From assembly GCA_013285855.1 (NCBI GenBank), contig JABDGW010000018.1:1-46423 (forward strand): a stretch of 46,423 nucleotides of DNA, given 5' to 3'. Below, in pieces: positions 24,178-33,942 of the stretch. The stretch comes from Bacteroidota bacterium (GTDB lineage: Bacteria > Bacteroidota > Bacteroidia > Chitinophagales > Chitinophagaceae). The notes below the pieces were generated by a model that was given only the letters and a program-made list of their open reading frames with translations, was not told where the DNA came from and did no database searches. A program made the position numbers and the translations under genes. Within the stretch, counting starts at the first letter, position 1, and every line of letters starts with the position of its first letter.

Positions 24178-25434
24178 ATGGCTCCTTTATCTGAAAGAAT
24201 GCGTCCAACGAAGTTGGAAGAATTGGCAGGACAACAACATTTGGTTGGCAAGGGCAGCATTTTACGTACAGCAATAGAGAATGAAGCTATTCCTTCGATG
24301 ATATTTTGGGGACCGCCGGGAAGTGGCAAAACAACTATTGCAAATATTATTGCGCATACATTGAATGCTCCTTTTTATCAGCTAAGTGCTATTAGCAGCG
24401 GCGTAAAAGATGTGCGTGAAGTAATTGAAAAAGCGAAGCAGGAAACAAAAGCTATTTTATTTATTGATGAAATACATCGCTTCAACAAAGGCCAGCAGGA
24501 TGCATTGCTGGGCGCTGTTGAAAAAGGTATCATAACATTGATCGGCGCTACAACAGAGAATCCATCTTTCGAAGTGATCTCAGCTTTATTAAGTCGTTGC
24601 CAGGTGTATGTATTAAAAACTTTAGATGAAAGCGATCTCATTTATCTTTTACAAAATGCCATGCAAAAAGATGAAGTGATAAAGCAATATAAAATTGAAT
24701 TGAAGGAAATATCAGCATTAATAAATATCAGTGGCGGCGATGCCAGAAAATTATTAAATCTGTTTGAATTGGTAGTAACTTCTTCTAACAAAAAAGAAAT
24801 AGTTATTACAGATGAGTTAGTGATGAATGTGGCACAAAAAAGAATTGCACTGTATGATAAACAAGGTGAACAGCATTACGATATTATTTCAGCCTTTATA
24901 AAAAGTTTACGTGGCAGCGATCCGAATGCGGCGGTATATTGGCTGGCAAGAATGATTGAAGGTGGCGAAGATGTAAAATTTATTGCAAGAAGAATGTTGA
25001 TATTGGCCAGTGAAGATATTGGCAATGCAAATCCAAATGCGTTATTATTAGCGAATGCCACATTTGATGCAGTGAATAAAATTGGCTGGCCTGAATCTCA
25101 ATTGATTTTATCTCAATGTGCAATTTATTTAGCTTCATCACCAAAAAGTAATGCTGCTACAACAGCCATTGGTGCTGCTTCATCAGCGGTAAAACAATAC
25201 GGAGATCTTTCTGTGCCTTTGCATATTCGCAATGCGCCAACACGATTAATGAAAGATCTTGATTATGGCAAAGGTTATAAGTATAGCCACTCTTATGAAG
25301 GTAACTTTGAAGAACAGGAATATTTACCAAAAGAAATTGAAGGCATGAAATTTTTTGAACCAGGAAATAATACAAGAGAAGAAGAGCTCCGTAAATTTTT
25401 AAAAAGCAGGTGGAAAGACAAATATGGTTATTGA
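24178..25434 (+). CDS. rarA: Replication-associated recombination protein A (MgsA family AAA ATPase)
   Basis: RarA acts at stalled replication forks and is related to clamp-loader ATPases. The 418-residue protein starts MAPLSERMRPTKLEELAGQQ. It has Walker A GPPGSGKTT, Walker B ILFIDEIHRFNK, the sensor region IGATTENPSF and an arginine-finger region LSRCQVY. The C-terminal oligomerisation domain contains YWLARMIEGGED and the family sequence LASEDIGNANP. The stop overlaps that of the convergent GH16 gene by 7 bases. Confidence 0.95.
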   Translation: MAPLSERMRPTKLEELAGQQHLVGKGSILRTAIENEAIPSMIFWGPPGSGKTTIANIIAHTLNAPFYQLSAISSGVKDVREVIEKAKQETKAILFIDEIHRFNKGQQDALLGAVEKGIITLIGATTENPSFEVISALLSRCQVYVLKTLDESDLIYLLQNAMQKDEVIKQYKIELKEISALINISGGDARKLLNLFELVVTSSNKKEIVITDELVMNVAQKRIALYDKQGEQHYDIISAFIKSLRGSDPNAAVYWLARMIEGGEDVKFIARRMLILASEDIGNANPNALLLANATFDAVNKIGWPESQLILSQCAIYLASSPKSNAATTAIGAASSAVKQYGDLSVPLHIRNAPTRLMKDLDYGKGYKYSHSYEGNFEEQEYLPKEIEGMKFFEPGNNTREEELRKFLKSRWKDKYGY

Positions 25435-26189
25435 GGCGTATAGCTAAACTTATGAATAATAATTTCAACTTCTTTACCATTGGCAGGTGGTAATCCACTC
25501 ATCAGCCATAAATTTATATAAGCGGGCATGGCTAAAGTGCTTACAGAATTTGGAGGATCCGTGCATGTTGCAGAAGCTAGCAAATTATTATTGCCATCAG
25601 TAAATCCCTGTAAACTTTGAAAGAAAACACTTGAATCTGTTCTTGTAAAACGCTGCGTTGTATTTTTCCCGGTTAATGAAACTTCTTTTACATAAGAAAA
25701 GTTTTTATGACCTTTTTCAGCAGGCCAAACAGTATAATTACAGTTTGGATAATGTTTATCTCCCCACCTTGCCCATTCAATATCCATTTCATCAAAACCA
25801 TCATTACCTGAATAATTAAATAAACCAAGTACAACATTTTTATCCAACTTATCAATTCGTCCTTCCACCCAAAACTGCCATTTGCCAAAGCCAAAAGTTT
25901 GCTGTGTTGAAACTTCAGCACAATACCATTTGCCGATTGCAGAATCTTTAGTAATTTTTAAATGAAGATATCCGTTAGCATCTACCCAAACATTATTGCT
26001 GCGCCAATGGTTAGGCCCCGGGCCAAGGTGGTTTCCGTTTTTTACATTCCACGTATAACCGCTGAATTGAATGGTAGTTGATTCAGTTGAATTATTTACT
26101 GATGAGATTGAAGCAACATAAGTATCTACTTCTTGTTTTTTACAACTTATAAAAATTATTAAACAAAGTATAACCGGGAAACTTTTCAT
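25428..26189 (-). CDS. Glycoside hydrolase family 16-like lipoprotein
   Basis: The start at ATG 26189 gives a signal peptide with lipobox IFISC and a 253-residue product. Residues 40-250 look like a GH16 concanavalin-type jelly roll. The catalytic strand appears as DEMDIEWARWG, which keeps the Glu-x-Asp-x-Glu pattern of the nucleophile and acid/base. GFGKWQFWVEGRID precedes it. It is likely a surface-anchored beta-glucan hydrolase; the glucan cannot be told from sequence. The frame to 26222 would put 11 residues before the signal peptide. Confidence 0.82.
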   Translation of the reverse strand: MKSFPVILCLIIFISCKKQEVDTYVASISSVNNSTESTTIQFSGYTWNVKNGNHLGPGPNHWRSNNVWVDANGYLHLKITKDSAIGKWYCAEVSTQQTFGFGKWQFWVEGRIDKLDKNVVLGLFNYSGNDGFDEMDIEWARWGDKHYPNCNYTVWPAEKGHKNFSYVKEVSLTGKNTTQRFTRTDSSVFFQSLQGFTDGNNNLLASATCTDPPNSVSTLAMPAYINLWLMSGLPPANGKEVEIIIHKFSYTPQ

Positions 26190-26416
26190 GCATTGGATTT
26201 TACTGTGAAGATAATAAAACAATGGATGAAGAAAAATCGGCAGTTATTTTAAACCAATTTGAAATAAACTTTGCTGCACATTGCAAGCTTTAAATATATA
26301 TTAAGTTTTATGCAGCGCGCCTATTTAAGATAATGTTTTCATTTTTCATGTTATCTTTATACAGAAGAATTAACACAGTGTGAAAAACAAAACAGCTAAT
26401 CATTCTTTTCAATAAA

Positions 26417-26424
26417 TATATTTG
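26417..26424 (+). promoter_or_regulatory. TAnnTTTG box upstream of phoH
   Basis: TATATTTG is an exact match to the Bacteroidota -7 element. It would give a leader of about 50 bases before the TTG start at 26483. No -33 element is clear, and the region is AT-rich. The rest of the 293-base gap to the GH16 start holds nothing I can support. Confidence 0.35.
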
Positions 26425-26482
26425 AAACACGTTAGCAGGTAAATATCCAAATTCACATTCAATCACAAAAAATAAGAAACCT

Positions 26483-27451
26483 TTGACAGAAACAATTATT
26501 AACCTCGACACTTTAAATCCAATAGAATTTTTCGGCGTTAACAACAAGAAGCTTGACATATTGCGAAAAAAATTTCCATTGCTCAAAATACTTTCAAGAG
26601 GAACGCAGTTAAAATTGAGTGGCGCACCGGAACAAGTTGAATCAGCTAAAGAAAAGATTGATCTCGTTATACAATACATGGAACGTAACGGCGTAATGAG
26701 CGAAAATTATTTTGAGCAGATTCTTGGCGGCGACGATGCTGAAACTATTGACAATTTTGTTGAAAAGAATCCGAATGATGTACTTGTATTTGGACCAAAC
26801 GGCAAAACTGTTCGTGCAAGAACTGTTAATCAAAAAAGAATGGTTCAGGCAGCAGATACAAACGACATTGTATTTGCAGTTGGCCCTGCGGGAACCGGTA
26901 AAACCTATACTGCAGTTGCTCTTGCAGTAAGAGCTTTAAAAAATAAGCTGGTTAAAAAAATTATTTTAACGCGTCCTGCAGTAGAAGCGGGAGAAAGCCT
27001 TGGTTTTTTGCCTGGTGATCTTAAAGAAAAAATTGATCCGTATTTACGCCCTTTGTATGATGCACTGGATGATATGATACCCGCTGATAAACTTGGTTAT
27101 TATATGACTACACGCACTATTGAAATTGCTCCGCTTGCTTATATGCGCGGCCGTACATTAGATCATGCATTTATAATTCTGGATGAGGCACAAAACTCAA
27201 ATGACCTGCAGTTAAAAATGTTTTTAACACGTATTGGCGCCAATGCAAAAGCTATTATTACAGGTGATCCCACACAAATTGACCTTCCTAAAAATCAGCG
27301 CAGCGGCCTGGATAAAGCCATGCGCATATTAAAAAATATTCCCGGCATTGCACAGATAGAATTAGATGAAGAAGATGTGGTGCGCCATCGTCTGGTAAAA
27401 GCTATAATAAGAGCTTACGATAAGGAATATCACAAAGAGATACAATCATAA
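26483..27451 (+). CDS. phoH: PhoH family ATPase
   Basis: The 322-residue protein belongs to the PhoH/PhoL-type P-loop ATPases. It has an N-terminal KH-like region (about 1-100), Walker [31 protein letters not shown], the Walker B strand [10 protein letters not shown] and [10 protein letters not shown]. PhoH proteins are linked to RNA metabolism and ribosome maturation. The start is TTG: the frame is closed by a TGA at 26423-26425, and no ATG or GTG lies in between. A strong terminator follows 23 bases after the stop. Confidence 0.93.
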   Translation: MTETIINLDTLNPIEFFGVNNKKLDILRKKFPLLKILSRGTQLKLSGAPEQVESAKEKIDLVIQYMERNGVMSENYFEQILGGDDAETIDNFVEKNPNDVLVFGPNGKTVRARTVNQKRMVQAADTNDIVFAVGPAGTGKTYTAVALAVRALKNKLVKKIILTRPAVEAGESLGFLPGDLKEKIDPYLRPLYDALDDMIPADKLGYYMTTRTIEIAPLAYMRGRTLDHAFIILDEAQNSNDLQLKMFLTRIGANAKAIITGDPTQIDLPKNQRSGLDKAMRILKNIPGIAQIELDEEDVVRHRLVKAIIRAYDKEYHKEIQS

Positions 27452-27474
27452 GTTTAATAAATTCATACAAAATT

Positions 27475-27501
27475 AAAAGCAGGTTTCAAGCCTGCTTTTT
27501 T
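27475..27501 (+). terminator. Rho-independent terminator of phoH
   Basis: AAAAGCAGG (27475-27483) pairs with CCTGCTTTT (27491-27499) around a 7-base loop, and the T run continues to 27501. It lies directly after phoH. Confidence 0.9.
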
Positions 27502-27589
27502 AATGCCGTTAAGTTTGACGCTATTTAAAATATAAATTACCAATACAATTTAGTTACATAAATTAGTAGTGTTGTTAACCATTACTCCG

Positions 27590-30500
27590 ATGAAAATTTC
27601 GGCGAAAACGCTAATCTTAAAAATTCTGAAAGTCACCGGCATTTCAATAGGCTGCATTTTGCTATTGATGTTTTTAATGCCAATATTATTTCCTGATTTT
27701 GTTGCAGGCAAAATAAAACTCTGGGTAAACGATGTTATCATAACCCAGCTCAATTTTTCCAGGGCACGATTGTCATTCTTCAATCATTTTCCTTCATTAA
27801 CATTAACCTTGCATGATGTATCGCTGATGGGTTCAAAGCCTTATCCAACTGATACTTTACTTAAAGCTGATGAAGTAGCATTGGGTATTGATCTTTCCAC
27901 AATATTTTCAAGCAGGATAAGGATTAATGAAATCTTTCTTACAAAAAGCTTTATAAATATCAAAACTGATAAAAACGGCAACGCCAATTATAATGTTTAT
28001 AAAGCAGATACAACCACTGCAACTTCAGGCGCTGACAGCTCCGGCACTTCGTTAAAAATAGAAAAGATACAGGTAGAAAACAGTGATCTAATCTATAATG
28101 ATCTTTCCATACCAATTCTTATAACTGCACAAAACATGAACTATGTTGGAAAAGGAGATTTAAGTAAAGCTATTTTTGACCTGACCTCTCATATTGATGT
28201 GGAGCGCTTTAATCTTTCTTATGATTCTTCCAGTTATATAAATTCAAAAAAATTAAAGGCAGACCTGGTTACAAAAATTAATACCAATTCTCTTGCATTT
28301 CAGTTTGTAAAAAATAAACTGCTGATAAATTCATTGCCGGTTGACTTTATAGGCAGGTTTGAGTTTTTAGCAATCGGCTACAACATGGACTTTGAGATCG
28401 TATCAAACAAAGGCGATCTGCATGATGTTTTTTCTGCGCTTCCGCCTGAATATACAGGCTGGCTTAATAAAACAAAAGCAGATGGCAAAGTGCAAATGAA
28501 TGCCTACCTGAAAGGCAAATACATTGCTGATAAAAATAAAATGCCTGATCTTGGTTTTAATATGCAGGTACGCAATGGTTATATTAATAATCAAAATGTG
28601 CCTTCACCTGTAAAAAATCTTTTTTTGAATTTCGATACAAAACTTCCTTCACTTAACACTGACAGTTTGTATGTAAATATTGATTCTATATTTTTCAATA
28701 TTGATAAAGATTATTTCAGCGCTATTATAAAACTAAACAACCTGAATAAACCAACAGTGCATGCAAAGATCAATTCAGAAATGGATCTTGAAAAATGGGA
28801 TAAGGCTTTCGGTATTCAACCGTTTGATGTGAAAGGTTATTATACACTTCATGTTACTGCAGATGGTAATTATCAAACTGCTGTTGTAGAAAAAGGGATC
28901 ATTCATAAAAAAACAGATACCATTATTTCAAGTATACCTGCTTTTAATTTTCAATCATCATTAAGCAATGGATATTTTAAATATGCATCATTGCCCCAGG
29001 CTGTTTCTAATATCAGTTTCAATTGCAATGCATCGTGCGCAGACAATGATTACCGGCATACAAAAATTGATGTAGAAAATTTAAATGCAAACATGCTGAG
29101 TGATTACATTAAAGGCTTTTTTAAAATCACAAACTTCAGAGATTTCACTATTGATGCAGATTTAAAATCGCTCATTCATCTTGAAAATATTAAAAAATAT
29201 TATCCCCTAGATAGCTTGCAGGTTGCAGGTAATTTAAATGTTGATGTAGTTTCAAAAGGAAATTATCTTCCCGATAAAAAACAGTTTCCAGTTACAAAAG
29301 CTAATATCAGTTTGCAAAATGGTTTTATACAAACAAAATATTATCCCCATCCCGTAAAAAATATTTCTGTTGATGCTTCTATATTGAATAATAATGGCAC
29401 ATTAAAAGATACCAGGTTTGAATTAAAGCCTGTTGCATTTGAATTTGAAGGCCAGCCATTCACATTAAAAGCGAGCTTGAAAAATTTTGATGATCTTAAA
29501 TATGATATTGCTTCGAAAGGCACCATTGATGTTGGAAAAATTTACCAGGTATTTTCTCAAAAAGGTTTGAACGTAAAAGGGCTAATCAAAACAAATCTTG
29601 TTCTGCAAGGATTGCAAAGCGACGCTACTGCCGGAAGATATAATCGTTTGCATAATTCAGGTACAGCAGAATTAAAGGATATTACTCTTCATTCGGATTA
29701 TTTTCCAAAGCCGTTTATTATTAAAACAGGCTTATTCCATTTTCAAAATGATAAAATGTATTTTGATGCATTCAAAGCAAACTATGGCAAAACAGATATT
29801 ATATTGAATGGTTATCTTTCGAATGTTATCAATTATGCACTTGAAGACAATTCAATACTAACAGGCAGTTTTAATTTTACAACAGATCATTTTTATGCGG
29901 ATGAATTTGCAGCTTTTGCCGGCGATACTTCAACATCAACAAAAGTTACTGACAGTGCAGGAACTGGCATTGTGCTCATTCCATCTAATTTAAATCTTAG
30001 TTTAAATGCCGCCGCAAAAATAGTTGAGTATGATAGTTTGTTGCTCAAAGATTTTAAAGGCAATGTAATTATTGACAGCGGCAAGATCAAACTTAAACAA
30101 ACAGGTTTTAGTTTGATAGATGCACCGGTTGTGATGGATGCAACGTATTATAGCCTCTCACCGCATAAAGCATTTTTTGATTATCACATCAATGCAAAAG
30201 AGTTTGACATAAAGCGTGCTTACAACGAGATAAAAATATTTCATGATCTGGCCAGTTCTGCCTCAAAAGCTGAAGGTATTGTATCGCTTGACTATCAACT
30301 CAGCGGCAAACTTGATGAAAACATGCAGCCTGTTTATCCTTCGCTTAAAGGCGGTGGTGTGCTTTCAATAAAAAATGTAAAGATCAATGGGTTTAAATTA
30401 ATGAACGCGGTAAGCAAAGCAACCAATAAAGACAGCCTCAGCAATCCCGATTTAAAAGCGGTAAATATTAAAACTACTATTGCTAATAATATAATTACGC

Positions 30501-30733
30501 TTGAAAAAACAAAGATGAAAGTGTTTGGTTTTCGTCCGCGGTTTGAAGGCCAGATAAGCTTTGATGGCAGTCTTAATCTTAGCGGCCGTGTAGGTCTGCC
30601 ACCATTCGGCATTTTAGGAATTCCTTTCACCGTTTCAGGCACACAGGAAAATCCCCAGGTTAATTTGCGCCGGGAAAAAGATACTGATAAATTGGAAGAA
30701 ACACCCGATAAAGATGATGATGAGCAACAATAA
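27590..30733 (+). CDS. AsmA family protein
   Basis: AsmA-like proteins are anchored in the inner membrane and reach across the periplasm to move phospholipids or shape the outer membrane. The 1047-residue product begins with one transmembrane segment (about 12-35, ISIGCILLLMFLMPILF) and continues with repeating beta-rich segments. The C-terminal AsmA region is recognisable (IKNVKINGFKLMNAVSK then GRVGLPPFGILGIPFTVSG). It ends in an acidic tail (EETPDKDDDEQQ). I chose ATG 27590; the frame extends to a GTG at 27569. Confidence 0.88.
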   Translation: MKISAKTLILKILKVTGISIGCILLLMFLMPILFPDFVAGKIKLWVNDVIITQLNFSRARLSFFNHFPSLTLTLHDVSLMGSKPYPTDTLLKADEVALGIDLSTIFSSRIRINEIFLTKSFINIKTDKNGNANYNVYKADTTTATSGADSSGTSLKIEKIQVENSDLIYNDLSIPILITAQNMNYVGKGDLSKAIFDLTSHIDVERFNLSYDSSSYINSKKLKADLVTKINTNSLAFQFVKNKLLINSLPVDFIGRFEFLAIGYNMDFEIVSNKGDLHDVFSALPPEYTGWLNKTKADGKVQMNAYLKGKYIADKNKMPDLGFNMQVRNGYINNQNVPSPVKNLFLNFDTKLPSLNTDSLYVNIDSIFFNIDKDYFSAIIKLNNLNKPTVHAKINSEMDLEKWDKAFGIQPFDVKGYYTLHVTADGNYQTAVVEKGIIHKKTDTIISSIPAFNFQSSLSNGYFKYASLPQAVSNISFNCNASCADNDYRHTKIDVENLNANMLSDYIKGFFKITNFRDFTIDADLKSLIHLENIKKYYPLDSLQVAGNLNVDVVSKGNYLPDKKQFPVTKANISLQNGFIQTKYYPHPVKNISVDASILNNNGTLKDTRFELKPVAFEFEGQPFTLKASLKNFDDLKYDIASKGTIDVGKIYQVFSQKGLNVKGLIKTNLVLQGLQSDATAGRYNRLHNSGTAELKDITLHSDYFPKPFIIKTGLFHFQNDKMYFDAFKANYGKTDIILNGYLSNVINYALEDNSILTGSFNFTTDHFYADEFAAFAGDTSTSTKVTDSAGTGIVLIPSNLNLSLNAAAKIVEYDSLLLKDFKGNVIIDSGKIKLKQTGFSLIDAPVVMDATYYSLSPHKAFFDYHINAKEFDIKRAYNEIKIFHDLASSASKAEGIVSLDYQLSGKLDENMQPVYPSLKGGGVLSIKNVKINGFKLMNAVSKATNKDSLSNPDLKAVNIKTTIANNIITLEKTKMKVFGFRPRFEGQISFDGSLNLSGRVGLPPFGILGIPFTVSGTQENPQVNLRREKDTDKLEETPDKDDDEQQ

Positions 30734-30752
30734 AAAACTAACCAAACATAAT

Positions 30753-30778
30753 AAAAAAGCAGGCGTAAATACCCTGCT
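30753..30778 (-). terminator. Terminator of the pRiA4b ORF-3 family gene
   Basis: On the minus strand AGCAGG (30778-30773) pairs with CCTGCT (30763-30758) around a 9-base loop, and six T follow (30758-30753). The hairpin may also slow transcription from the AsmA side, although the plus strand has no T run. Confidence 0.8.
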
Positions 30779-30807
30779 ATTATATAATAAGTTTAAGCAA
30801 TAAATTA

Positions 30808-31389
30808 CTAAATATCTTCTTCATTCACTGTTTCATCACCTATAATTTCATCGCTTGCATTTTCCGTTTCTGTGTCCTCTACCGCTTCACCCTCTTCACT
30901 AAATCCTTCAGTTTTTTGAGGCAGGTCATATTTCTCTTCAATGTCAACAAATTTTTTACCCAATAAACTGCGTGTTCCGTATTGCTGCGGGCCAATACCT
31001 TCAACTCTTGTGGTAGCAGGATAAATTATCTTATTGCTTTCTTCTTTTGTTACATTTATTAGTTCTACATGAAACGTCCAGTTCTTTACAAAATCATACA
31101 AGTAAACAAACTTTTGGTTTGTGTCGCGAATCTCGCTTCCAATTGTTGTGTTTGCCATTAACAGCGGTTCTGCCATGTACTCCTTCTCATATTTTTCCAG
31201 GGTAATTTCTTTGCCGCGCTGCCAGTTATCGTTACTCCTGAAAAAAGTTCCCTGGTGCTTATTATCAAATTCATAAGCCTTAAGAATGGCATTATGCAAA
31301 TCAAAAAAAGTTTGAGAATGCTTAATTACAACATCCCGGTAAACGGCATCATCTTCTTCGTAATATGTTCTGAATTTTAAAACTGCCAT
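30808..31389 (-). CDS. Plasmid pRiA4b ORF-3 family protein (IS1096 TnpR-like)
   Basis: The 193-residue protein matches the family known from plasmid pRiA4b ORF-3. It opens with a strand (MAVLKFRTYYE), then a helix with HSQTFFDLHNAILKAYEFD and FRSNDNWQRGKEI. A region with YLYDFVKNWTFHVELI follows. The C-terminal 30 residues are a Glu/Asp-rich tail. Databases also call this family IS1096 passenger TnpR, but there is no resolvase motif and no insertion sequence here. It seems to be a host gene of unknown function. A terminator follows it. Confidence 0.78.
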   Translation of the reverse strand: MAVLKFRTYYEEDDAVYRDVVIKHSQTFFDLHNAILKAYEFDNKHQGTFFRSNDNWQRGKEITLEKYEKEYMAEPLLMANTTIGSEIRDTNQKFVYLYDFVKNWTFHVELINVTKEESNKIIYPATTRVEGIGPQQYGTRSLLGKKFVDIEEKYDLPQKTEGFSEEGEAVEDTETENASDEIIGDETVNEEDI

Positions 31390-31410
31390 AAGGTAAAAAT
31401 ATTTTATGTT

Positions 31411-31477
31411 ACCAGCTTTTGATCAGGAATTGAACACGGTTGTGTCACTCCCTTGTACTATATTAATGCTATTCAGC
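31411..31477 (+). repeat. Dispersed intergenic repeat, copy 3 of 4
   Basis: This copy begins ACCAGCTTTTGATC and contains GTTGTGTCACTCCCTTGTAC before ending GCTATTCAGC. It lies in the 239-base gap between two minus-strand genes. I see no other feature in that gap. Confidence 0.65.
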
Positions 31478-31628
31478 TTTAATCCTAAACAAAAATTATA
31501 CATTATTTCTTACAAGCTTAAAACAAATACGTAGTGCAATTTTAATAATAGTTTATTAAGCAATGGCAACATACATAAAAAATCTGTATTCAATTTATCT
31601 TACACTAATAATTGAAATTAAATAACAG

Positions 31629-33059
31629 TCAGGTATCCTTTTTTTTTACTGGCTTCAAACCAAATTCATTGCCCTTTTCAACCATCAGCCTGTAAGCCTC
31701 TTCATATTGATTAGGAATATCCCCATCTAAGATCGCTTCACGTATAGCATCTTTTATTACGCCAATTTGTTTTCCCGGCGATAACCCAAATGTTTCCATA
31801 ATAATTTCACCTGTTATCGGCGGTTGCCAGTTGCGCATCTTATCCTTCTCTTCCACTTCCACCAAACGTTTACGCACAATTTCAAAATTATTCAGGTAAC
31901 GTTTTACTTTTATTTTATTCTTGCTGGTTATATCTGCTTCGCACAGCATCATCAATGCATCAATATCTTCGCCTGCATCAAACAACAACCGGCGCACAGC
32001 ACTATCTGTTATGTTTTCTTTGGTTAAACTTATGGGCCGCAGATGTAATGCAACCAGCTTTTGAACCAAACGCATTTTTTCATTCATTGGCAATTTAAGC
32101 TGTGCAAAAATTTTGGGAATCCATTTGGCGCCTAAAGCTTCATGCCCGTGAAACGTCCAGCCTTCTTCTTTACTAAAACGTTTGGTGGCAGGCTTGGCAA
32201 TATCATGCAGCAAGGCAACCCAGCGAAGCCATATATCATTTGTATGTAACGCAATATTATCAAGCACCTGCAGTGTATGGGAGAAATTATCTTTGTGCCC
32301 AATACCATCAATATATTCAGCGCCCTGCAACTCAAGTAATTTAGGAAATATTAATTGAAGCAAATTGCTGTCGCGCAACAAATACCAGCCAACAGAAGGT
32401 TTTTCTGCCAACATTAACTTATTCAGTTCATCTGTTATTCTTTCCTGCGAAACAATTTTTATACGCTCCGCATTTTCTTTAATTGCATTAAATGTATTTG
32501 CTTCAATAGTAAAGCCAAGCTGCGTAGCAAAACGAATTGCACGCATCATGCGCAAAGGATCATCACTAAAAGTTTGTGCAGACTCAAGCGGTGTTTTAAT
32601 TATTTTTTCCTGCAGGTTTTGTACACCGTTGAATGGATCAAGCAGTTGTCCAAAGTCATGTTTATTTAAACTTACGGCAAGCGCATTGATTGTAAAATCC
32701 CGGCGATTCAGATCTTCTTCCAGTGTTCCGGTTTCAACAGCAGGTTTCCGTGAATGTTGAACGTAACTTTCTTTTCTCGCACCAACAAATTCAATATCAA
32801 GATCGGGGATTTTTATTTGCGCAGTTCCGAAATTTTTAAAATAAGCCACTGCAGGTTTTGGATTAAATAAATCGGCAACAGCGTGTGCAAGCTGTATTCC
32901 ATCACCAATACAAACTATATCTGCATCTTTTGTATTACGGTTAAGTAATTTATCACGAACAAAACCACCAATAAGATAACAAGGTGTTGAAAGTGATTCA
33001 GCCGCATTTGCTATTTTATTAAAAACAAATAATTCTTTGCCGGTGCATTTTATTTGCAT
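31629..33059 (-). CDS. cca: CCA-adding tRNA nucleotidyltransferase with HD domain
   Basis: The 476-residue enzyme adds the 3' CCA to tRNA. The nucleotidyltransferase head (about 1-130) has LIGGFVRDKLLNR then KDADIVCIGDG (the catalytic Asp-x-Asp) and RRDFTINALAVS. The tRNA-binding part contains DPLRMMRAIRFATQLGF. A C-terminal HD phosphohydrolase domain (VALLHDIAKPATKRF, His-Asp) follows. The HD domain may act on 2',3'-cyclic phosphates. I chose ATG 33059 over the TTG at 33068. In some genomes CCA and polyA activities are split, so poly(A) addition cannot be excluded. Confidence 0.92.
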   Translation of the reverse strand: MQIKCTGKELFVFNKIANAAESLSTPCYLIGGFVRDKLLNRNTKDADIVCIGDGIQLAHAVADLFNPKPAVAYFKNFGTAQIKIPDLDIEFVGARKESYVQHSRKPAVETGTLEEDLNRRDFTINALAVSLNKHDFGQLLDPFNGVQNLQEKIIKTPLESAQTFSDDPLRMMRAIRFATQLGFTIEANTFNAIKENAERIKIVSQERITDELNKLMLAEKPSVGWYLLRDSNLLQLIFPKLLELQGAEYIDGIGHKDNFSHTLQVLDNIALHTNDIWLRWVALLHDIAKPATKRFSKEEGWTFHGHEALGAKWIPKIFAQLKLPMNEKMRLVQKLVALHLRPISLTKENITDSAVRRLLFDAGEDIDALMMLCEADITSKNKIKVKRYLNNFEIVRKRLVEVEEKDKMRNWQPPITGEIIMETFGLSPGKQIGVIKDAIREAILDGDIPNQYEEAYRLMVEKGNEFGLKPVKKKDT

Positions 33060-33094
33060 ACGCAGCAAAGATAGGGGGTGAAAAAAGGAGCGCT

Positions 33095-33283
33095 TTATTC
33101 AAACTCAAGCTGGTTGCTAAAAAATTCCCAATCAAATAAAATATAATCAGGATGAACCAGGTGATGAATAATAGCTTTTTTCAAAGCAATTTTATCTTTT
33201 AACAACATCTCACTGTTTTTCATTTTATTTATATCATTTGAAAAAGGAAATTTTTTAGATGTTGTTTTATTCATTCTTGTCAT
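33095..33283 (-). CDS. Small hypothetical protein
   Basis: The 62-residue frame starts at ATG 33283 and ends 35 bases before the cca start. The product is hydrophilic, Lys-rich in its first half and ends in an aromatic, acidic stretch (YILFDWEFFSNQLEFE). It has no signal peptide or membrane segment. I do not recognise it. It could be a real gene co-transcribed with cca or a chance ORF in a short gap; there is no clear ribosome-binding site. Confidence 0.35.
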   Translation of the reverse strand: MTRMNKTTSKKFPFSNDINKMKNSEMLLKDKIALKKAIIHHLVHPDYILFDWEFFSNQLEFE

Positions 33284-33366
33284 AACAAAACAATTTGATT
33301 ACTGATAAACCAAATTTTTCAAAAACTGTGCAAAATCAATGCACTAAAAAAAATAATTCTAAACAT

Positions 33367-33942
33367 CTAAGAACGAAGGATTTCCGGTTTCCCTTTATGC
33401 CAGCGGATAATTGAGGAAGGAGCGTTTATATTGTTGTTCTGCTGTTTGTATTGCACAATATAATCCACACCTTGTTTAATAAGGTTTGAAATTGCGGAGA
33501 AGTTTGCAGGTGAAGGTTCGCCGCTTATATTAGCTGAAGTGCTTACAATTGGTTTGCGGAAACGTTTAAGTATATACCGGCAAAATTCATCATTACAAAT
33601 ACGAATCGCAATTGATCCATCATTGCCACAAACATTTTCTGCAAGTCCCAAAGCATGTTCATAAATAACCGTAGTTGGTTTTTTTACAGTTTGCAAATAA
33701 TCAAAAACAGCAAGATCAGGTGAAGCTGTATATTGCAAAATATCTTTTTCAGAAGCAACTAAAACAACAAAACTTTTATGTTGCGGCCTTTGCTTTAAAG
33801 CAATGATCTTTTCTATTGCTTCAGCATTTGTTGCATCGCAGCCAATACCCCAGATTGTATCTGTAGGATATAAAATAATTCCCCCCTCCTGTAAAACTTT
33901 CACAGCTTTTTCTGCATCATTAATAAATAAATCTTCATTCAT
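33367..33942 (-). CDS. tsaC: L-threonylcarbamoyladenylate synthase (Sua5/YrdC/TsaC family)
   Basis: TsaC makes threonylcarbamoyl-AMP from threonine, bicarbonate and ATP, the first step of the t6A37 tRNA modification. The 191-residue protein is a single YrdC domain with LYPTDTIWGIGCDA, the basic pair in KQRPQHKSFVVLV and the pattern STSANISGEPSP. No C-terminal Sua5 domain is present, so it is the short TsaC form. It overlaps the upstream GT9 gene by 8 bases. Confidence 0.93.
   Translation of the reverse strand: MNEDLFINDAEKAVKVLQEGGIILYPTDTIWGIGCDATNAEAIEKIIALKQRPQHKSFVVLVASEKDILQYTASPDLAVFDYLQTVKKPTTVIYEHALGLAENVCGNDGSIAIRICNDEFCRYILKRFRKPIVSTSANISGEPSPANFSAISNLIKQGVDYIVQYKQQNNNINAPSSIIRWHKGKPEILRS

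Noticed and set aside
26308-26679. Minus-strand ORF of 123 residues across the phoH start
   Set aside because: It overlaps the conserved phoH N-terminus and is low-complexity; the promoter-like box for phoH lies in it.
30808-31389. Reading this gene as a transposon resolvase (IS1096 TnpR)
   Set aside because: No resolvase catalytic Ser region, no transposase and no inverted repeats are present. The name is only a database label for the pRiA4b ORF-3 family.
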